Position numbers and translations under genes: made by a program. Shown here in pieces: positions 36,021-45,917 of a stretch of 47,612 bases of DNA. Source of the stretch: JBDHXE01 sp039810525 (GTDB lineage: Bacteria > Bacteroidota > Ignavibacteria > Kapaibacteriales > UBA2268); the NCBI GenBank assembly GCA_039810525.1, contig JBDHXE010000002.1, positions 1 to 47,612 of the forward strand, given 5' to 3'. Numbering within the stretch: the first letter of the stretch is position 1; each line of letters begins with the position of its first letter. A model generated the notes under the pieces. It was given only the letters and a program-made list of their open reading frames with translations, searched no databases and was not told the origin of the DNA.

Positions 36021-37403
36021 TTATAAAATATATTTACTCAAATCTATATTTTTGGCTATATCTTTTACTCCTAATCTTACTTTTTCGCCGTCTATTGTTA
36101 CCTTCTTTTCTTCAATACTATCAGGAGCATCAAACATCAATTTTTCTAACAAAGTAGATAATATAGTGTGTAGCCTCCGAGCGCCTATATTAGTAACTTC
36201 GTCATTTACTAATGCAGCTATTGAGGCAATTTCTTTGATAGCACTATCCTCGAATATTAATTCTATCCCTTCAGTATTTATCAGTGCTTGATATTGTTTG
36301 ATAAGTGCATTTTCGGGAATAGTCAATATTTTGACGAAATCTTCTTCGGTCAAACTTTTTAACTCTACTCTTATAGGGAAACGTCCTTGTAGTTCTGGTA
36401 TCAAATCTGATGGTTTAGATACATGAAAGGCCCCAGATGCTATGAATAATATGTGGTCTGTATTAACTATTCCATATTTGGTATTTACCGCGCTTCCTTC
36501 TACTATTGGCAATAAATCGCGTTGCACCCCTTCACGAGAAACGTCAGGGCCACTCGAGCCACTTCCTCTTGAAGTGATTTTGTCAATTTCGTCTATAAAT
36601 ACAATACCTTTGTTTTGTGCACGGTCCAAAGCTTCTCTCACTACTTTGTCCATATCTATTAGTTTTTCGGCTTCTTCTTTTTCTAATAAAATCTTAGCTT
36701 CGCTAATTTTCATTTTTTTCTTTTTGTTCTTTTTAGGCATCATATTACCTAAGATATCTGATAAGTTTACTCCCATTTCATCGAGACCTATTGGTCCCAT
36801 TATATGAAGATTAGAAGCATCTACCATTACATCTAATTCTATTACTCTCTCATCTAATAGCCCTGCTTGTAGCATTTTTCTAAATTTTTCTCTTGTATCT
36901 AAATTATCTTCGTTTTCGGTAGTACTATCTCCAGAATTATTTTGATTTTTGATAGGAGGTATTAATATATCTAATATTCTATTTTCGGCAGCTATTGATG
37001 CCTCTGCTCTTTTGAGTATAGTTTGCTCATCTTTTACCATACCTACCGATTTTTCTACTAAATCTCGCACCATAGACTCTACATCACGCCCAACATATCC
37101 AACTTCTGTAAATTTGGTAGCCTCTACTTTTACAAAAGGGGCATTAGTTAGCTTGGCCAATCTACGGGCTATTTCTGTTTTACCAACGCCAGTAGGGCCT
37201 ATCATTATTATGTTGTTAGGCATAATTTCGTGTTTAATTTCACTTGGCACATTTTGGCGTCTCCATCTATTCCTAAGGGCAATAGCAACAGATTTTTTGG
37301 CAGCTTCTTGACCAATAATATACTTATCTAATTCATATACTATTTGTTTTGGCGTTAGACTTTTTATATTTTCATTGATTAGCATATCTTTGTTTTCGCT
37401 CAT
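36021..37403 (-). CDS. hslU: HslU ATPase subunit of the HslUV protease
   Basis: The 460-aa AAA+ unfoldase feeds proteins into HslV. Walker A is GPTGVGKTE at about residue 70, and Walker B IVFIDEIDK near 265. The family-specific LTPKQIVYELDKYIIGQ start, the EVGYVGRDVESMVRDL region and the C-terminal SKYIL (which docks into HslV) are present. It is separated from hslV by one base and followed by the small winged-helix-like gene 12 bp after its stop. Length and motifs match the family. Confidence 0.95.
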   Translation of the reverse strand: MSENKDMLINENIKSLTPKQIVYELDKYIIGQEAAKKSVAIALRNRWRRQNVPSEIKHEIMPNNIIMIGPTGVGKTEIARRLAKLTNAPFVKVEATKFTEVGYVGRDVESMVRDLVEKSVGMVKDEQTILKRAEASIAAENRILDILIPPIKNQNNSGDSTTENEDNLDTREKFRKMLQAGLLDERVIELDVMVDASNLHIMGPIGLDEMGVNLSDILGNMMPKKNKKKKMKISEAKILLEKEEAEKLIDMDKVVREALDRAQNKGIVFIDEIDKITSRGSGSSGPDVSREGVQRDLLPIVEGSAVNTKYGIVNTDHILFIASGAFHVSKPSDLIPELQGRFPIRVELKSLTEEDFVKILTIPENALIKQYQALINTEGIELIFEDSAIKEIASIAALVNDEVTNIGARRLHTILSTLLEKLMFDAPDSIEEKKVTIDGEKVRLGVKDIAKNIDLSKYIL

Positions 37404-37404
37404 T

Positions 37405-37944
37405 TTATAATTCTTCCAAGGTTATTGATAAATTAGTATATATACAAATTTCGCCTGCTATTCTTAATGAATCTTCCACTATTTCTCTCGCAGACAGATT
37501 AGTATGTTTGATCATTGCTCTTGCAGCTGATAGAGCATAAGGTCCTCCCGAACCAATAGCAATAATATTGTCATCTGGCTCTATTACATCGCCTGTACCA
37601 CTAATTATCAATGCAGTAGATTTGTCCATTACTGTGAGCATAGCTTCTAATTTGCGTAGATATCGGTCTGTCCTCCAATCCTTTGCCAATTCGATAGATG
37701 CTCTCTGCAGATTTCCTCTATGTGCTTCTAATTTTTCTTCAAATCTCTGTATTAATGTAAAAGCATCGGCAGTAGCTCCAGCGAATCCAGCTAAAATTGT
37801 ATTGTTATATAATTTCCTTACTTTCTTGGCATTTGCTTTCATTATTGTATATCCAAATGTAACTTGCCCATCAGAGCCCATCGCGGCTTTACCATCTCTT
37901 AAGACGCCAACTACTGTTGTGCCATGAATTTTATTTTCTGACAT
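37405..37944 (-). CDS. hslV: HslV peptidase subunit of the HslUV protease
   Basis: This is the N-terminal-threonine peptidase that forms the proteolytic dodecamer with HslU. The catalytic Thr is T9 in MSENKIHGTTVVGVLRDGKAA, exposed when the short HG-ended propeptide is removed; GDGQVTF-like residues appear as GSDGQVTFG. I start at ATG 37944 (179 aa) rather than 37962, because the HslV propeptide is normally short. An ATG at 37962 gives a 14-residue propeptide, which is possible. HslV and HslU both begin MSENK. It is the first gene of a three-gene operon. Confidence 0.93.
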   Translation of the reverse strand: MSENKIHGTTVVGVLRDGKAAMGSDGQVTFGYTIMKANAKKVRKLYNNTILAGFAGATADAFTLIQRFEEKLEAHRGNLQRASIELAKDWRTDRYLRKLEAMLTVMDKSTALIISGTGDVIEPDDNIIAIGSGGPYALSAARAMIKHTNLSAREIVEDSLRIAGEICIYTNLSITLEEL

Positions 37945-38169
37945 ATATTTATTACTCAGCATTATAAATTGATTAATTGACGATTATTATTTATTCAAAT
38001 TATTCTTTCTGATATTTTTGAAATTATACACAATAATTAGTATAATTACAAACAACTATCATATAGCTGTCTATCAATTATTTCACAGAAATATATATTA
38101 TTTACAAAGCTTATCCGTTAATATAACTATTGTTTAATATTATTCAATTTTTTATAATTTATTTAAGTA

Positions 38170-41100
38170 ATGTTAGATTATATTATTAAATTTAGTATCA
38201 GAAACAAAATCATCATAGTATTGATGACTATTGTTTTAGTGATATGGGGGGTATGGAGTGCAACTAAGTTACCAATTGATGCTGTGCCAGATATTACAAA
38301 TAATCAAGTCCAGATTATAACTGTATGCCCAAGATTAGCTGGTCAGGAAGTAGAGCAATTAGTTACTTTCCCAATAGAGCAGTCAATTGCTAATATACCA
38401 GCTATAGAAGAAGTCCGGAGTATTTCGCGCTTTGGGCTTTCTGTAATTACTGTAGTGTTCAAAGATAATGTAGATATTTACTTCGCTCGCCAATTAGTAC
38501 ATCAGCAGCTAAAAGATGCTGAAGAAAACATACCCAAAGGTATTGGTAGTCCAAAATTAGCTCCTGTTAGTACTGGCTTAGGAGAGATTTATCAGTATAT
38601 ACTTCACCCCAAAAAGGGTAGTGAGAATAAATACAATGCTATTGAGCTTCGTACTATGCAGGATTGGATAGTAGCTAGGCAGCTTTATGGTACAGAAGGT
38701 GTAGCCGAAGTCAATAGTTTTGGTGGAGAACTTAAGCAATACGAAGTTGCTATCAATCCTAATCGACTCAAAGCGATGGATATTAGTATAAGCGATATTT
38801 TTAATGCGTTAGAAAAAAATAATGAAAATACAGGTGGGGCATATATAGACAAGAAGCCAAATTCATATTTTATAAGAGGCATCGGATTGGCACACTCTAT
38901 TGAAGATATTAAAAACATTGCCGTAAAGAACAATTTAGGCACTATCCCAATCTTCATTAAAGATGTAGCTGATGTCCGAATATCGAGTGCTATAAGATAT
39001 GGTGCACTTACTTATAATGGAGAGCGAGAGGCAGTGGGCGGTATAGTAATGATGCTAAAAGGTGCTAACAGCAATCAAGTAGTAAATAGAATCAAACAAA
39101 AACTACCTATAATCCAAAAATCCCTCCCAGATGATATTATTATTGAACCTTTCTTAGATAGAACTGATTTAGTAGATAGAGCTATACATACAGTAGAAAA
39201 AAACTTAATAGAAGGAGCATTAATTGTAATATTTGTATTAGTAATATTTCTGGGTAATTTTAGAGCTGGTCTAATTGTAGCATCAGCAATACCTTTGTCG
39301 TTGTTGTTTGCCTTAGGAATGATGAACGTATTTGATGTAAGTGCTAATTTGATGAGTCTTGGAGCTATCGATTTTGGTCTTATTGTAGATGGTGCAGTAA
39401 TAATAGTAGAGGCTACATTGCACCATATAGGACTCAATAAATCGAACAAAAGATTAACTCAAAATGAAATGGATCACGAAGTATTTCTTTCTGCTTCCAA
39501 AATCCGCAAAAGTGCTGCATTTGGTGAAATTATAATTTTAATAGTATATATACCTATATTGACATTACAAGGTATCGAAGGCAAAATGTTTGCACCTATG
39601 GCTCAAACTGTAGGCTTTGCTATACTTGGTGCATTAATACTTTCATTGACATATATCCCGATGATGAGTGCACTTTTTTTATCTAAAAAAATATCCGACA
39701 AAGAGAGCTTCTCTGATAAGTTAATTAAGATAACTCAAAGAATATACAACCCTCTATTATATAAAGCAATGCGTTTGAAATATTGGGTAGTAAGCGCTAC
39801 TGTGATTATATTTGCAATTAGCATAGTTTTTTTTCAAAATATGGGTAGCGAATTTATTCCTCAATTAGAAGAAGGAGATTATGCCTTTCATTGTATATTG
39901 CCACAAGGTAGTTCGCTTAGCCAAAGTATCGAAACATCTATGCAAGCTATGAGAATCATTAAAGAATTTGATGAGGTCAAGATGGTAGTGGGTAAAACTG
40001 GATCTGCTGAGGTACCCACCGATCCTATGCCTCCAGAAGCTACGGATATGATAATAATATTGAAGCCACAAAATGAATGGAAGAATAAAATATCATTTAG
40101 GCAATTAGGGGAGCAAATTTTAGCTAAATTAGAAGTAATACCCGGCGTATTTTTTGAATATAATCAACCTATACAGATGCGATTTAATGAGTTGATGACT
40201 GGGGTTAGGCAAGATGTAGCTGTCAAAATATTTGGTGAAAATTTAGATACTTTAGTCAATTATGCCGATCAAGTAAACAAAATAATACAAAATACCAAAG
40301 GCGCTACCGCTCCTCAAGTAGAGCAAGTCTCTGGATTGCCACAGATTAATGTCGAATATGATAGAACGAGGCTAGCTAATTATGGCCTAAATGTAGAAGA
40401 TATTAATAATATATTAAGTACTGCTTTTGCGGGAAAAACAACGGGGCAAATATATGAAAACGAAAGACGTTTCGACTTGGTAGTTCGATTAGACACTAAT
40501 TATAGAAAGAGCATCAATGATGTCAACAACCTATTGGTGCCCACCAATACAGGTGTACAAGTGCCACTATCGCAAGTAGCTAATATCAAAATAAAATTAG
40601 GCCCAGCTCAAATAAGTAGAGAAGAAGGCAAACGAAGAATCGTCATTGGGTTTAATGTATCTGGTAGAGATATTAAGAGTGTAGTTAGCGATATTCAAAA
40701 TCAATTAGACAAGAAGATTAAATTACCTATTGGCTATTATTTTGCTTATGGTGGGCAATTTGAAAACTTAGAAGAAGCAAGTAATCGCTTAATGATTACT
40801 GTGCCAATAGCTTTGTTTTTAATATATTTATTACTATATTTTACATTTCACTCTTTCAAACAAGCTACATTGATATTTACGGCTATCCCTATGAGTGCCA
40901 TTGGAGGTATATTTGCTCTTATCATCAGAGATATGCCATTTAGTATAAGTGCTGGTGTAGGATTTATAGCTTTGTTTGGGGTATCTGTATTAAATGGAAT
41001 TGTGCTAATAGGTACTTATAATCAGCTTATTAAAGAGAAAATGGAAATGTATGGTAGCGATTTTGTACTGAATATTCAAGAAATTATTAACATAGTAGCC

Positions 41101-42552
41101 GAAGGGTCTAATATTAGATTGAGACCTGTATTGATGACTGCTACTGTGGCTTCTTTAGGGTTTTTGCCTATGGCAATTAGCACAAGTGCTGGTGCTGAAG
41201 TCCAAAAGCCATTAGCTACGGTTGTAATTGGTGGGCTAATATCTGCAACTTTTCTAACTTTATTTGTATTACCTCAGCTTTACATTATTTTTCATTCAAA
41301 ATTTAACAAAAAGGTTATCTACACTGCTGCCTCTATTCTATTACTTATAATATCAACTTCACTAACTGCTCATAGTAAAATAATAAATAACGCAGACGAA
41401 GCTATAGAAATAGCTCTAAAAAATAATTCTACTATATTGGCTAAAAATTTAGAAATTCAATCCAAGCAAAGCCTTAGAAATACTATCATCGAATTACCAA
41501 AATTAGAGTTTAATGCTCAGTTTGGCAATTTCAATAGCAATCAATTTGATAATGCCTTTGAATTAAAACAAACGATTCCTTTCTTTACTATTTTTGGAGC
41601 TAAATCTGATTTAATAAATGCCGAGATCAAAGAGAAACAGCTACAGACTGAACTTACAATTATTGAATTGAAGAATAAAATCAGAACTTATTATTATCAA
41701 ATCCAATACTTAAAAAACAATGAATATCAATTAAATTATTTAGATAGTCTATATAATGAATTTATTAATATAGCTAAATTAAGATACCAATCAGGAGATA
41801 CCAAAAAAGTAGATATAAGCACTGCTGAAACCAAAAGAGGCGACATTAATCTCATATTGAAGCAGAACAAAGTTTATCTTGATAATGCTAATCAAATTCT
41901 AAAATCATTACTTAATATCAATGACGAAATCGAATTGCCAGATAATTTAATTTTCCAGCCTTTACAGGTAAGTACTTTATTCGATAGTAGTATGATAGCT
42001 AATCATATTTCGATAAAATTGTTGTATCAAAATGCTCGAATTGCCGAAGAGAGCAAAAATGTAGAAAGAGCAGCTAATATACCAGATCTAACTATTGCTT
42101 ATGGCAATCAATCAATTATTGGTAATTATATTGAGAATAATGTAGAAAAGTTCTATGATGCAAGTAAGAGATTTAGCTATTTTAATATTGGAATATCTCT
42201 TCCTATTACCTTAAATGCTACAAGTGCAAGATTACAATCTTTAGAATATATCAAACAAGCAGCTGAAGCAAATGCATATCAGCAGGAGAAAGAATTATCT
42301 GCCCAATTCAAGAATGAATTGCTACAATACGAACATTATTTGCAACAATTTCGTTACTATCAGCAAACTGCTTTACCTAATGCTAATGAGATAGCAAGTA
42401 CAGCTTTGGCTCAATATAAAACTGGTGATATTAGTTATATAGAGTATCTATATTCGTTACAAACAATTACAGAGATTCACTTGAACTACCTTAAAAGCAT
42501 TCAGCAGATTAATCAGTCTGTAATCAATATATATTCATTCATCAATCAATAA
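38170..42552 (+). CDS. CzcA-type heavy-metal RND pump fused to a TolC-like outer-membrane factor
   Basis: The 1460-aa protein has two parts. Residues 1-1045 form a full HME-RND pump: opening IKFSIRNKIIIVLMTIVLVIWGVWSATKLPIDAVPDITNNQVQI region, and in TM4 the proton-relay motif D401FG-x3-D407GA-x4-E414. This is the divalent-cation CzcA type, not the Cu/Ag CusA type. Residues 1049-1067 are a hydrophobic helix ending TAHS, followed from about 1075 by a TolC-like domain (AIEIALKNNSTILAKN, then long coiled-coil helices and LAQYKTGDISYIEYLYS near 1416). The 1-kb C-terminal part has an OMF duplication pattern. Such fusions exist in Bacteroidota. The adaptor gene starts 10 bp downstream. Confidence 0.9.
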   Translation: MLDYIIKFSIRNKIIIVLMTIVLVIWGVWSATKLPIDAVPDITNNQVQIITVCPRLAGQEVEQLVTFPIEQSIANIPAIEEVRSISRFGLSVITVVFKDNVDIYFARQLVHQQLKDAEENIPKGIGSPKLAPVSTGLGEIYQYILHPKKGSENKYNAIELRTMQDWIVARQLYGTEGVAEVNSFGGELKQYEVAINPNRLKAMDISISDIFNALEKNNENTGGAYIDKKPNSYFIRGIGLAHSIEDIKNIAVKNNLGTIPIFIKDVADVRISSAIRYGALTYNGEREAVGGIVMMLKGANSNQVVNRIKQKLPIIQKSLPDDIIIEPFLDRTDLVDRAIHTVEKNLIEGALIVIFVLVIFLGNFRAGLIVASAIPLSLLFALGMMNVFDVSANLMSLGAIDFGLIVDGAVIIVEATLHHIGLNKSNKRLTQNEMDHEVFLSASKIRKSAAFGEIIILIVYIPILTLQGIEGKMFAPMAQTVGFAILGALILSLTYIPMMSALFLSKKISDKESFSDKLIKITQRIYNPLLYKAMRLKYWVVSATVIIFAISIVFFQNMGSEFIPQLEEGDYAFHCILPQGSSLSQSIETSMQAMRIIKEFDEVKMVVGKTGSAEVPTDPMPPEATDMIIILKPQNEWKNKISFRQLGEQILAKLEVIPGVFFEYNQPIQMRFNELMTGVRQDVAVKIFGENLDTLVNYADQVNKIIQNTKGATAPQVEQVSGLPQINVEYDRTRLANYGLNVEDINNILSTAFAGKTTGQIYENERRFDLVVRLDTNYRKSINDVNNLLVPTNTGVQVPLSQVANIKIKLGPAQISREEGKRRIVIGFNVSGRDIKSVVSDIQNQLDKKIKLPIGYYFAYGGQFENLEEASNRLMITVPIALFLIYLLLYFTFHSFKQATLIFTAIPMSAIGGIFALIIRDMPFSISAGVGFIALFGVSVLNGIVLIGTYNQLIKEKMEMYGSDFVLNIQEIINIVAEGSNIRLRPVLMTATVASLGFLPMAISTSAGAEVQKPLATVVIGGLISATFLTLFVLPQLYIIFHSKFNKKVIYTAASILLLIISTSLTAHSKIINNADEAIEIALKNNSTILAKNLEIQSKQSLRNTIIELPKLEFNAQFGNFNSNQFDNAFELKQTIPFFTIFGAKSDLINAEIKEKQLQTELTIIELKNKIRTYYYQIQYLKNNEYQLNYLDSLYNEFINIAKLRYQSGDTKKVDISTAETKRGDINLILKQNKVYLDNANQILKSLLNINDEIELPDNLIFQPLQVSTLFDSSMIANHISIKLLYQNARIAEESKNVERAANIPDLTIAYGNQSIIGNYIENNVEKFYDASKRFSYFNIGISLPITLNATSARLQSLEYIKQAAEANAYQQEKELSAQFKNELLQYEHYLQQFRYYQQTALPNANEIASTALAQYKTGDISYIEYLYSLQTITEIHLNYLKSIQQINQSVINIYSFINQ

Positions 42553-42562
42553 AAAATATAAT

Positions 42563-43777
42563 ATGAAAACATATAAATTAAGTAAACTTTTCAGATTCAC
42601 TATATTGATATCAGCTCTATTCATATATAGCTGCACCGAAAAATCAAATCAAAATGAAACAATTAGTTCTGATTTAGAACCTAAAGATCATAATCATCAT
42701 ATATCTGAAACAATAATAGCACTTAACCAAGCGCAATTGAAGGCTGTAAATATTGAGTTTGGTAATATTGAGAACAAGGAATTAAATGCTACTATAAGAG
42801 CTAATGGTATTTTGACAGTACCCAACAATTACAAAGGGAATGTTACCTCAATATATGGCGGAGTAGTTAAGACTCTCAATATTACCGAAGGCGATAAAGT
42901 GAGCAAAGGTCAGGTAATTGCAACTTTAGCAAATCCTCAATTCATACAATTACAAGAAGAATACCTTGCAGTAAATAGCAAAATTCAATATGCAGAGCAA
43001 GAGCATAATCGCCAAAAAGAGCTCAACGAAGGCAATGCTGGCTCATTGAAAAATTTACAAATTGCTAATTCAGAACTTCAGGCGTTAATATCTCGCAGGG
43101 CGGCTCTAAAAAGCCAGTTCCAATTAATGGGGATAGACCCTAATTCTATTAGTGCCTCTAAAATACTAACGACATTTGCAGTAGTAAGCCCTATCAATGG
43201 TGTAATTAGTAATTTGATTGCTAAAATAGGCAGCTATGTAGAATCATCTATTCCAATAGCCGAAATTGTAGATAATGGCTCATTGCATTTGGACCTACAT
43301 ATATTTGAAAAAGATTTGCCTATGCTAAAAACTGGACAGATTATTCATTTTACACTAACTAACAATCCTATAAGAGAGTATGATGCCGAAATATATAGTA
43401 TAGGCACTACATTTGAGAATGAAAGCAAGACAATTACGGTACATGCCCATATTGTAGGCAACAAAGAAGGGTTAATCGATGGTATGAATATTACCGGGGT
43501 AGTAAGCCTCGACAAAGCTACCAGTCCGACTGTGCCTGACAATGCAATAGTAGAATCTGCAGGCAAATATTATATATTTATAGTAAAAAATACTAAAACA
43601 GAGCACAATCAATTACACACATATTTTGAAAGAATTGAAGTTATAAAAGGTGTTTCTGATATGGGTTATACAGCTATTACTCCTATAACAGATATACCTG
43701 CTAATACAAAAATTGCTTCGAAGAATGCTTTCTTCATTAATGCAAGACTTACTAATTCAGGTGAACACGAACATTAA
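42563..43777 (+). CDS. Periplasmic adaptor of the RND metal efflux system (HlyD/CusB-like lipoprotein)
   Basis: The 404-aa membrane-fusion protein links the RND pump with the outer-membrane part. A lipoprotein signal ends in YSC24. The lipoyl/barrel-sandwich halves are IYGGVVKTLNITEGDKVSKGQVIATL (about 93-120) and AVVSPINGVISNLIAKIGSYVE (about 204-228), separated by a helical hairpin (EEYLAVNSKIQYAEQEHNRQKEL). His-rich stretches, DHNHHISE near 40 and SGEHEH at the C-terminus, could bind metal. It lies 10 bp behind the fused pump gene and 20 bp before the P-type ATPase. The metal is inferred to be Zn, Cd or Co. Confidence 0.88.
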   Translation: MKTYKLSKLFRFTILISALFIYSCTEKSNQNETISSDLEPKDHNHHISETIIALNQAQLKAVNIEFGNIENKELNATIRANGILTVPNNYKGNVTSIYGGVVKTLNITEGDKVSKGQVIATLANPQFIQLQEEYLAVNSKIQYAEQEHNRQKELNEGNAGSLKNLQIANSELQALISRRAALKSQFQLMGIDPNSISASKILTTFAVVSPINGVISNLIAKIGSYVESSIPIAEIVDNGSLHLDLHIFEKDLPMLKTGQIIHFTLTNNPIREYDAEIYSIGTTFENESKTITVHAHIVGNKEGLIDGMNITGVVSLDKATSPTVPDNAIVESAGKYYIFIVKNTKTEHNQLHTYFERIEVIKGVSDMGYTAITPITDIPANTKIASKNAFFINARLTNSGEHEH

Positions 43778-43797
43778 ATTTATAACTATATATTGAA

Positions 43798-45849
43798 ATG
43801 GAACACATTCATAAATATGATTCGGAAGGTAGGCAATTATGCTGCACTCAAGAAGAGAAGATTTATAAGCAGGCTGGCGCTAAAATCTTAATTGGAGGGT
43901 TTAGAAAATATAGAATTGGCGAGCATAATCATTCGCATAATCATACTCACGAATTTGGAGATACTCATACTCATTCTAAGGTAGGCAATAATTTACAAAT
44001 GTTTCTATATCCTACTATTTCATTAGTTGGTTTAATTATAGCTATTGCTTTAGACAATTATCTTTCATCTATTTGGCTCAATAGCTGGTATAGACCCCTA
44101 TTGTATCTTCTCTCATATATACCTGTGGGACTGCCTGTAATCAAAGAGTCTTATCAAAGTATTTTGAAAGGCGAAATATTCTCCGAATTCTTATTGATGA
44201 CTATTGCTACTATCGGTGCATTTGCTATATTCGAATACCCCGAAGCTGTAGCGGTAATGCTATTCTATGCTGTTGGTGAGAGTTTGCAAACATTAGCGAT
44301 AAGAAAAGCTAAAAATAATATACAGACTCTTATAGATCAGCGCCCCGACAAGATTAATATTATTGAGAATAATCACATAATAAGCAAAAATGCTGTAGAT
44401 GCTCAAATTGGAGAAATTATTCAACTCAAATCTGGTGAAAAATTAGCTTTAGATGGCATATTAGTTACTGAAACAGCATCGTTTGATACTTCTTCGCTTA
44501 CTGGTGAAAGCCTTCCTATGAAAAAAGTAAGAGGGGATACTATCTTAGCTGGTATGATCAATTTAAATTCATTGTCGCAAGTAAAAATTACTACTGAATA
44601 TCAAAATAGTAAATTAAGCCAAATTATAGAATTAATAGAAAATGCTACTACTCACAAGGCTCCGACAGAACTCTTTATCCGCAAATTTGCTAAATATTAT
44701 ACCCCAATCGTAGTAGTATTAGCAATATTTATTACCTTGGCACCTTTTTTTGTAGTAAACCATTATGTTTTTAGTGATTGGCTGTATAGAGCATTAATAT
44801 TTTTGGTAATTGCTTGCCCGTGTGCATTAGTAATATCAATTCCATTAGGCTATTTTGGAGGTATAGGGGCGGCAAGCAAAAATGGTATTTTGTTCAAAGG
44901 GAGTAATTTCTTAGATGTTATTACTAATATTCAAAATATAGTATTTGATAAAACAGGCACTCTGACTAAGGGTAAGTTAAGTATTCAAGATATTATATTT
45001 GACGATAGTTATAATCATAAAGAAATTTTGGATATGATAAATGCAGTAGAAACTGTTAGCACCCACCATATTGCTACTGCTATTCATAGCTATGTGGGCG
45101 ATATCAACCCTCATATTAATATAGAGAGTAATCAAGAATTACCCGGATATGGGTTGAGAGCTATAATTGATAAAAAAGAGCTATTAGTAGGCAATTTCAA
45201 ATTGTTGGAATTGTATGGGATTGAGCACGGGCAAAACAAAATTGACCTCGATAATACTATAGTAGCAGTAGCTTACAACCGCCAATATGTAGGCTATTTA
45301 ACTATAGCTGATAGTATCAAAGAAGATGCTGCGGCCACAATTGAAACATTAAATCTGCTAAATATTAATACTATGCTACTGAGTGGTGATAAAAACTCTA
45401 TTGTAAGTGTAGTTGCTGCTAAATTGGGTATCAAATCTGCTTATGGTGAGCTTTTGCCAGATGATAAATACAATAAAATATTACAAATCCAGCAGAACGG
45501 TCAGAGCGTAGCTTTTGTAGGTGATGGTATTAATGATGCACCAGTAATTGCTCTTAGTAATGTTGGAATAGCTATGGGTGGATTAGGCAGTGATACTACT
45601 ATACAAGTAGCTGATGTAGTAATACAAGATGATAAGCCAAGCAAAATAATTATAGCCATCAATATAGCAAAAGCTACCAAAATAGTAGTGTGGCAAAATA
45701 TTATTATGGCATTTGCAGTAAAACTAATAGTGCTAATATTAGGAGCAGGTGGTATTGCTACTATGTGGGAAGCAGTATTTGCAGATGTAGGAGTTGCCCT
45801 ATTAGCAATTGTGAATGCTGTAAGAATACAAAAGATGAATTTTGAATGA
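43798..45849 (+). CDS. Heavy-metal P1B-type ATPase (ZntA/CadA-like) with His-rich N-terminus
   Basis: The 683-aa pump exports divalent metal from the cytoplasm. The N-terminus (MEHIHKYDSEGRQLCC, then HNHSHNHTHEFGDTHTH) replaces the usual HMA domain. The ion-binding CPC is at 340-342 in IACPCALVISIP, the phosphorylated Asp is D384 in FDKTGTLTKG, and GDGINDAP is near 575; LTGES is near 230. The nucleotide-binding HP motif is altered: STHHIATAI with H423-H424 where SxHP is expected. The final helices lack an extra C-terminal metal site. It is the third gene of the metal-efflux operon, 20 bp behind the adaptor. Confidence 0.92.
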   Translation: MEHIHKYDSEGRQLCCTQEEKIYKQAGAKILIGGFRKYRIGEHNHSHNHTHEFGDTHTHSKVGNNLQMFLYPTISLVGLIIAIALDNYLSSIWLNSWYRPLLYLLSYIPVGLPVIKESYQSILKGEIFSEFLLMTIATIGAFAIFEYPEAVAVMLFYAVGESLQTLAIRKAKNNIQTLIDQRPDKINIIENNHIISKNAVDAQIGEIIQLKSGEKLALDGILVTETASFDTSSLTGESLPMKKVRGDTILAGMINLNSLSQVKITTEYQNSKLSQIIELIENATTHKAPTELFIRKFAKYYTPIVVVLAIFITLAPFFVVNHYVFSDWLYRALIFLVIACPCALVISIPLGYFGGIGAASKNGILFKGSNFLDVITNIQNIVFDKTGTLTKGKLSIQDIIFDDSYNHKEILDMINAVETVSTHHIATAIHSYVGDINPHINIESNQELPGYGLRAIIDKKELLVGNFKLLELYGIEHGQNKIDLDNTIVAVAYNRQYVGYLTIADSIKEDAAATIETLNLLNINTMLLSGDKNSIVSVVAAKLGIKSAYGELLPDDKYNKILQIQQNGQSVAFVGDGINDAPVIALSNVGIAMGGLGSDTTIQVADVVIQDDKPSKIIIAINIAKATKIVVWQNIIMAFAVKLIVLILGAGGIATMWEAVFADVGVALLAIVNAVRIQKMNFE

Positions 45850-45917
45850 TAATTTATTATATTTGCCAATAATAATTATTATTAGATTAAATTATTTATT
45901 AATTTTAACTAAGCTAT

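Noticed and set aside
38685..39449. Minus-strand frames inside the RND pump gene
   Set aside because: Antisense shadows of a conserved pump; composition follows the host gene.
38170..42552. RND-TolC fusion as an assembly artefact
   Set aside because: One unbroken frame through a signal-like helix, with the adaptor gene in normal operon position; such fusions are known in Bacteroidota.
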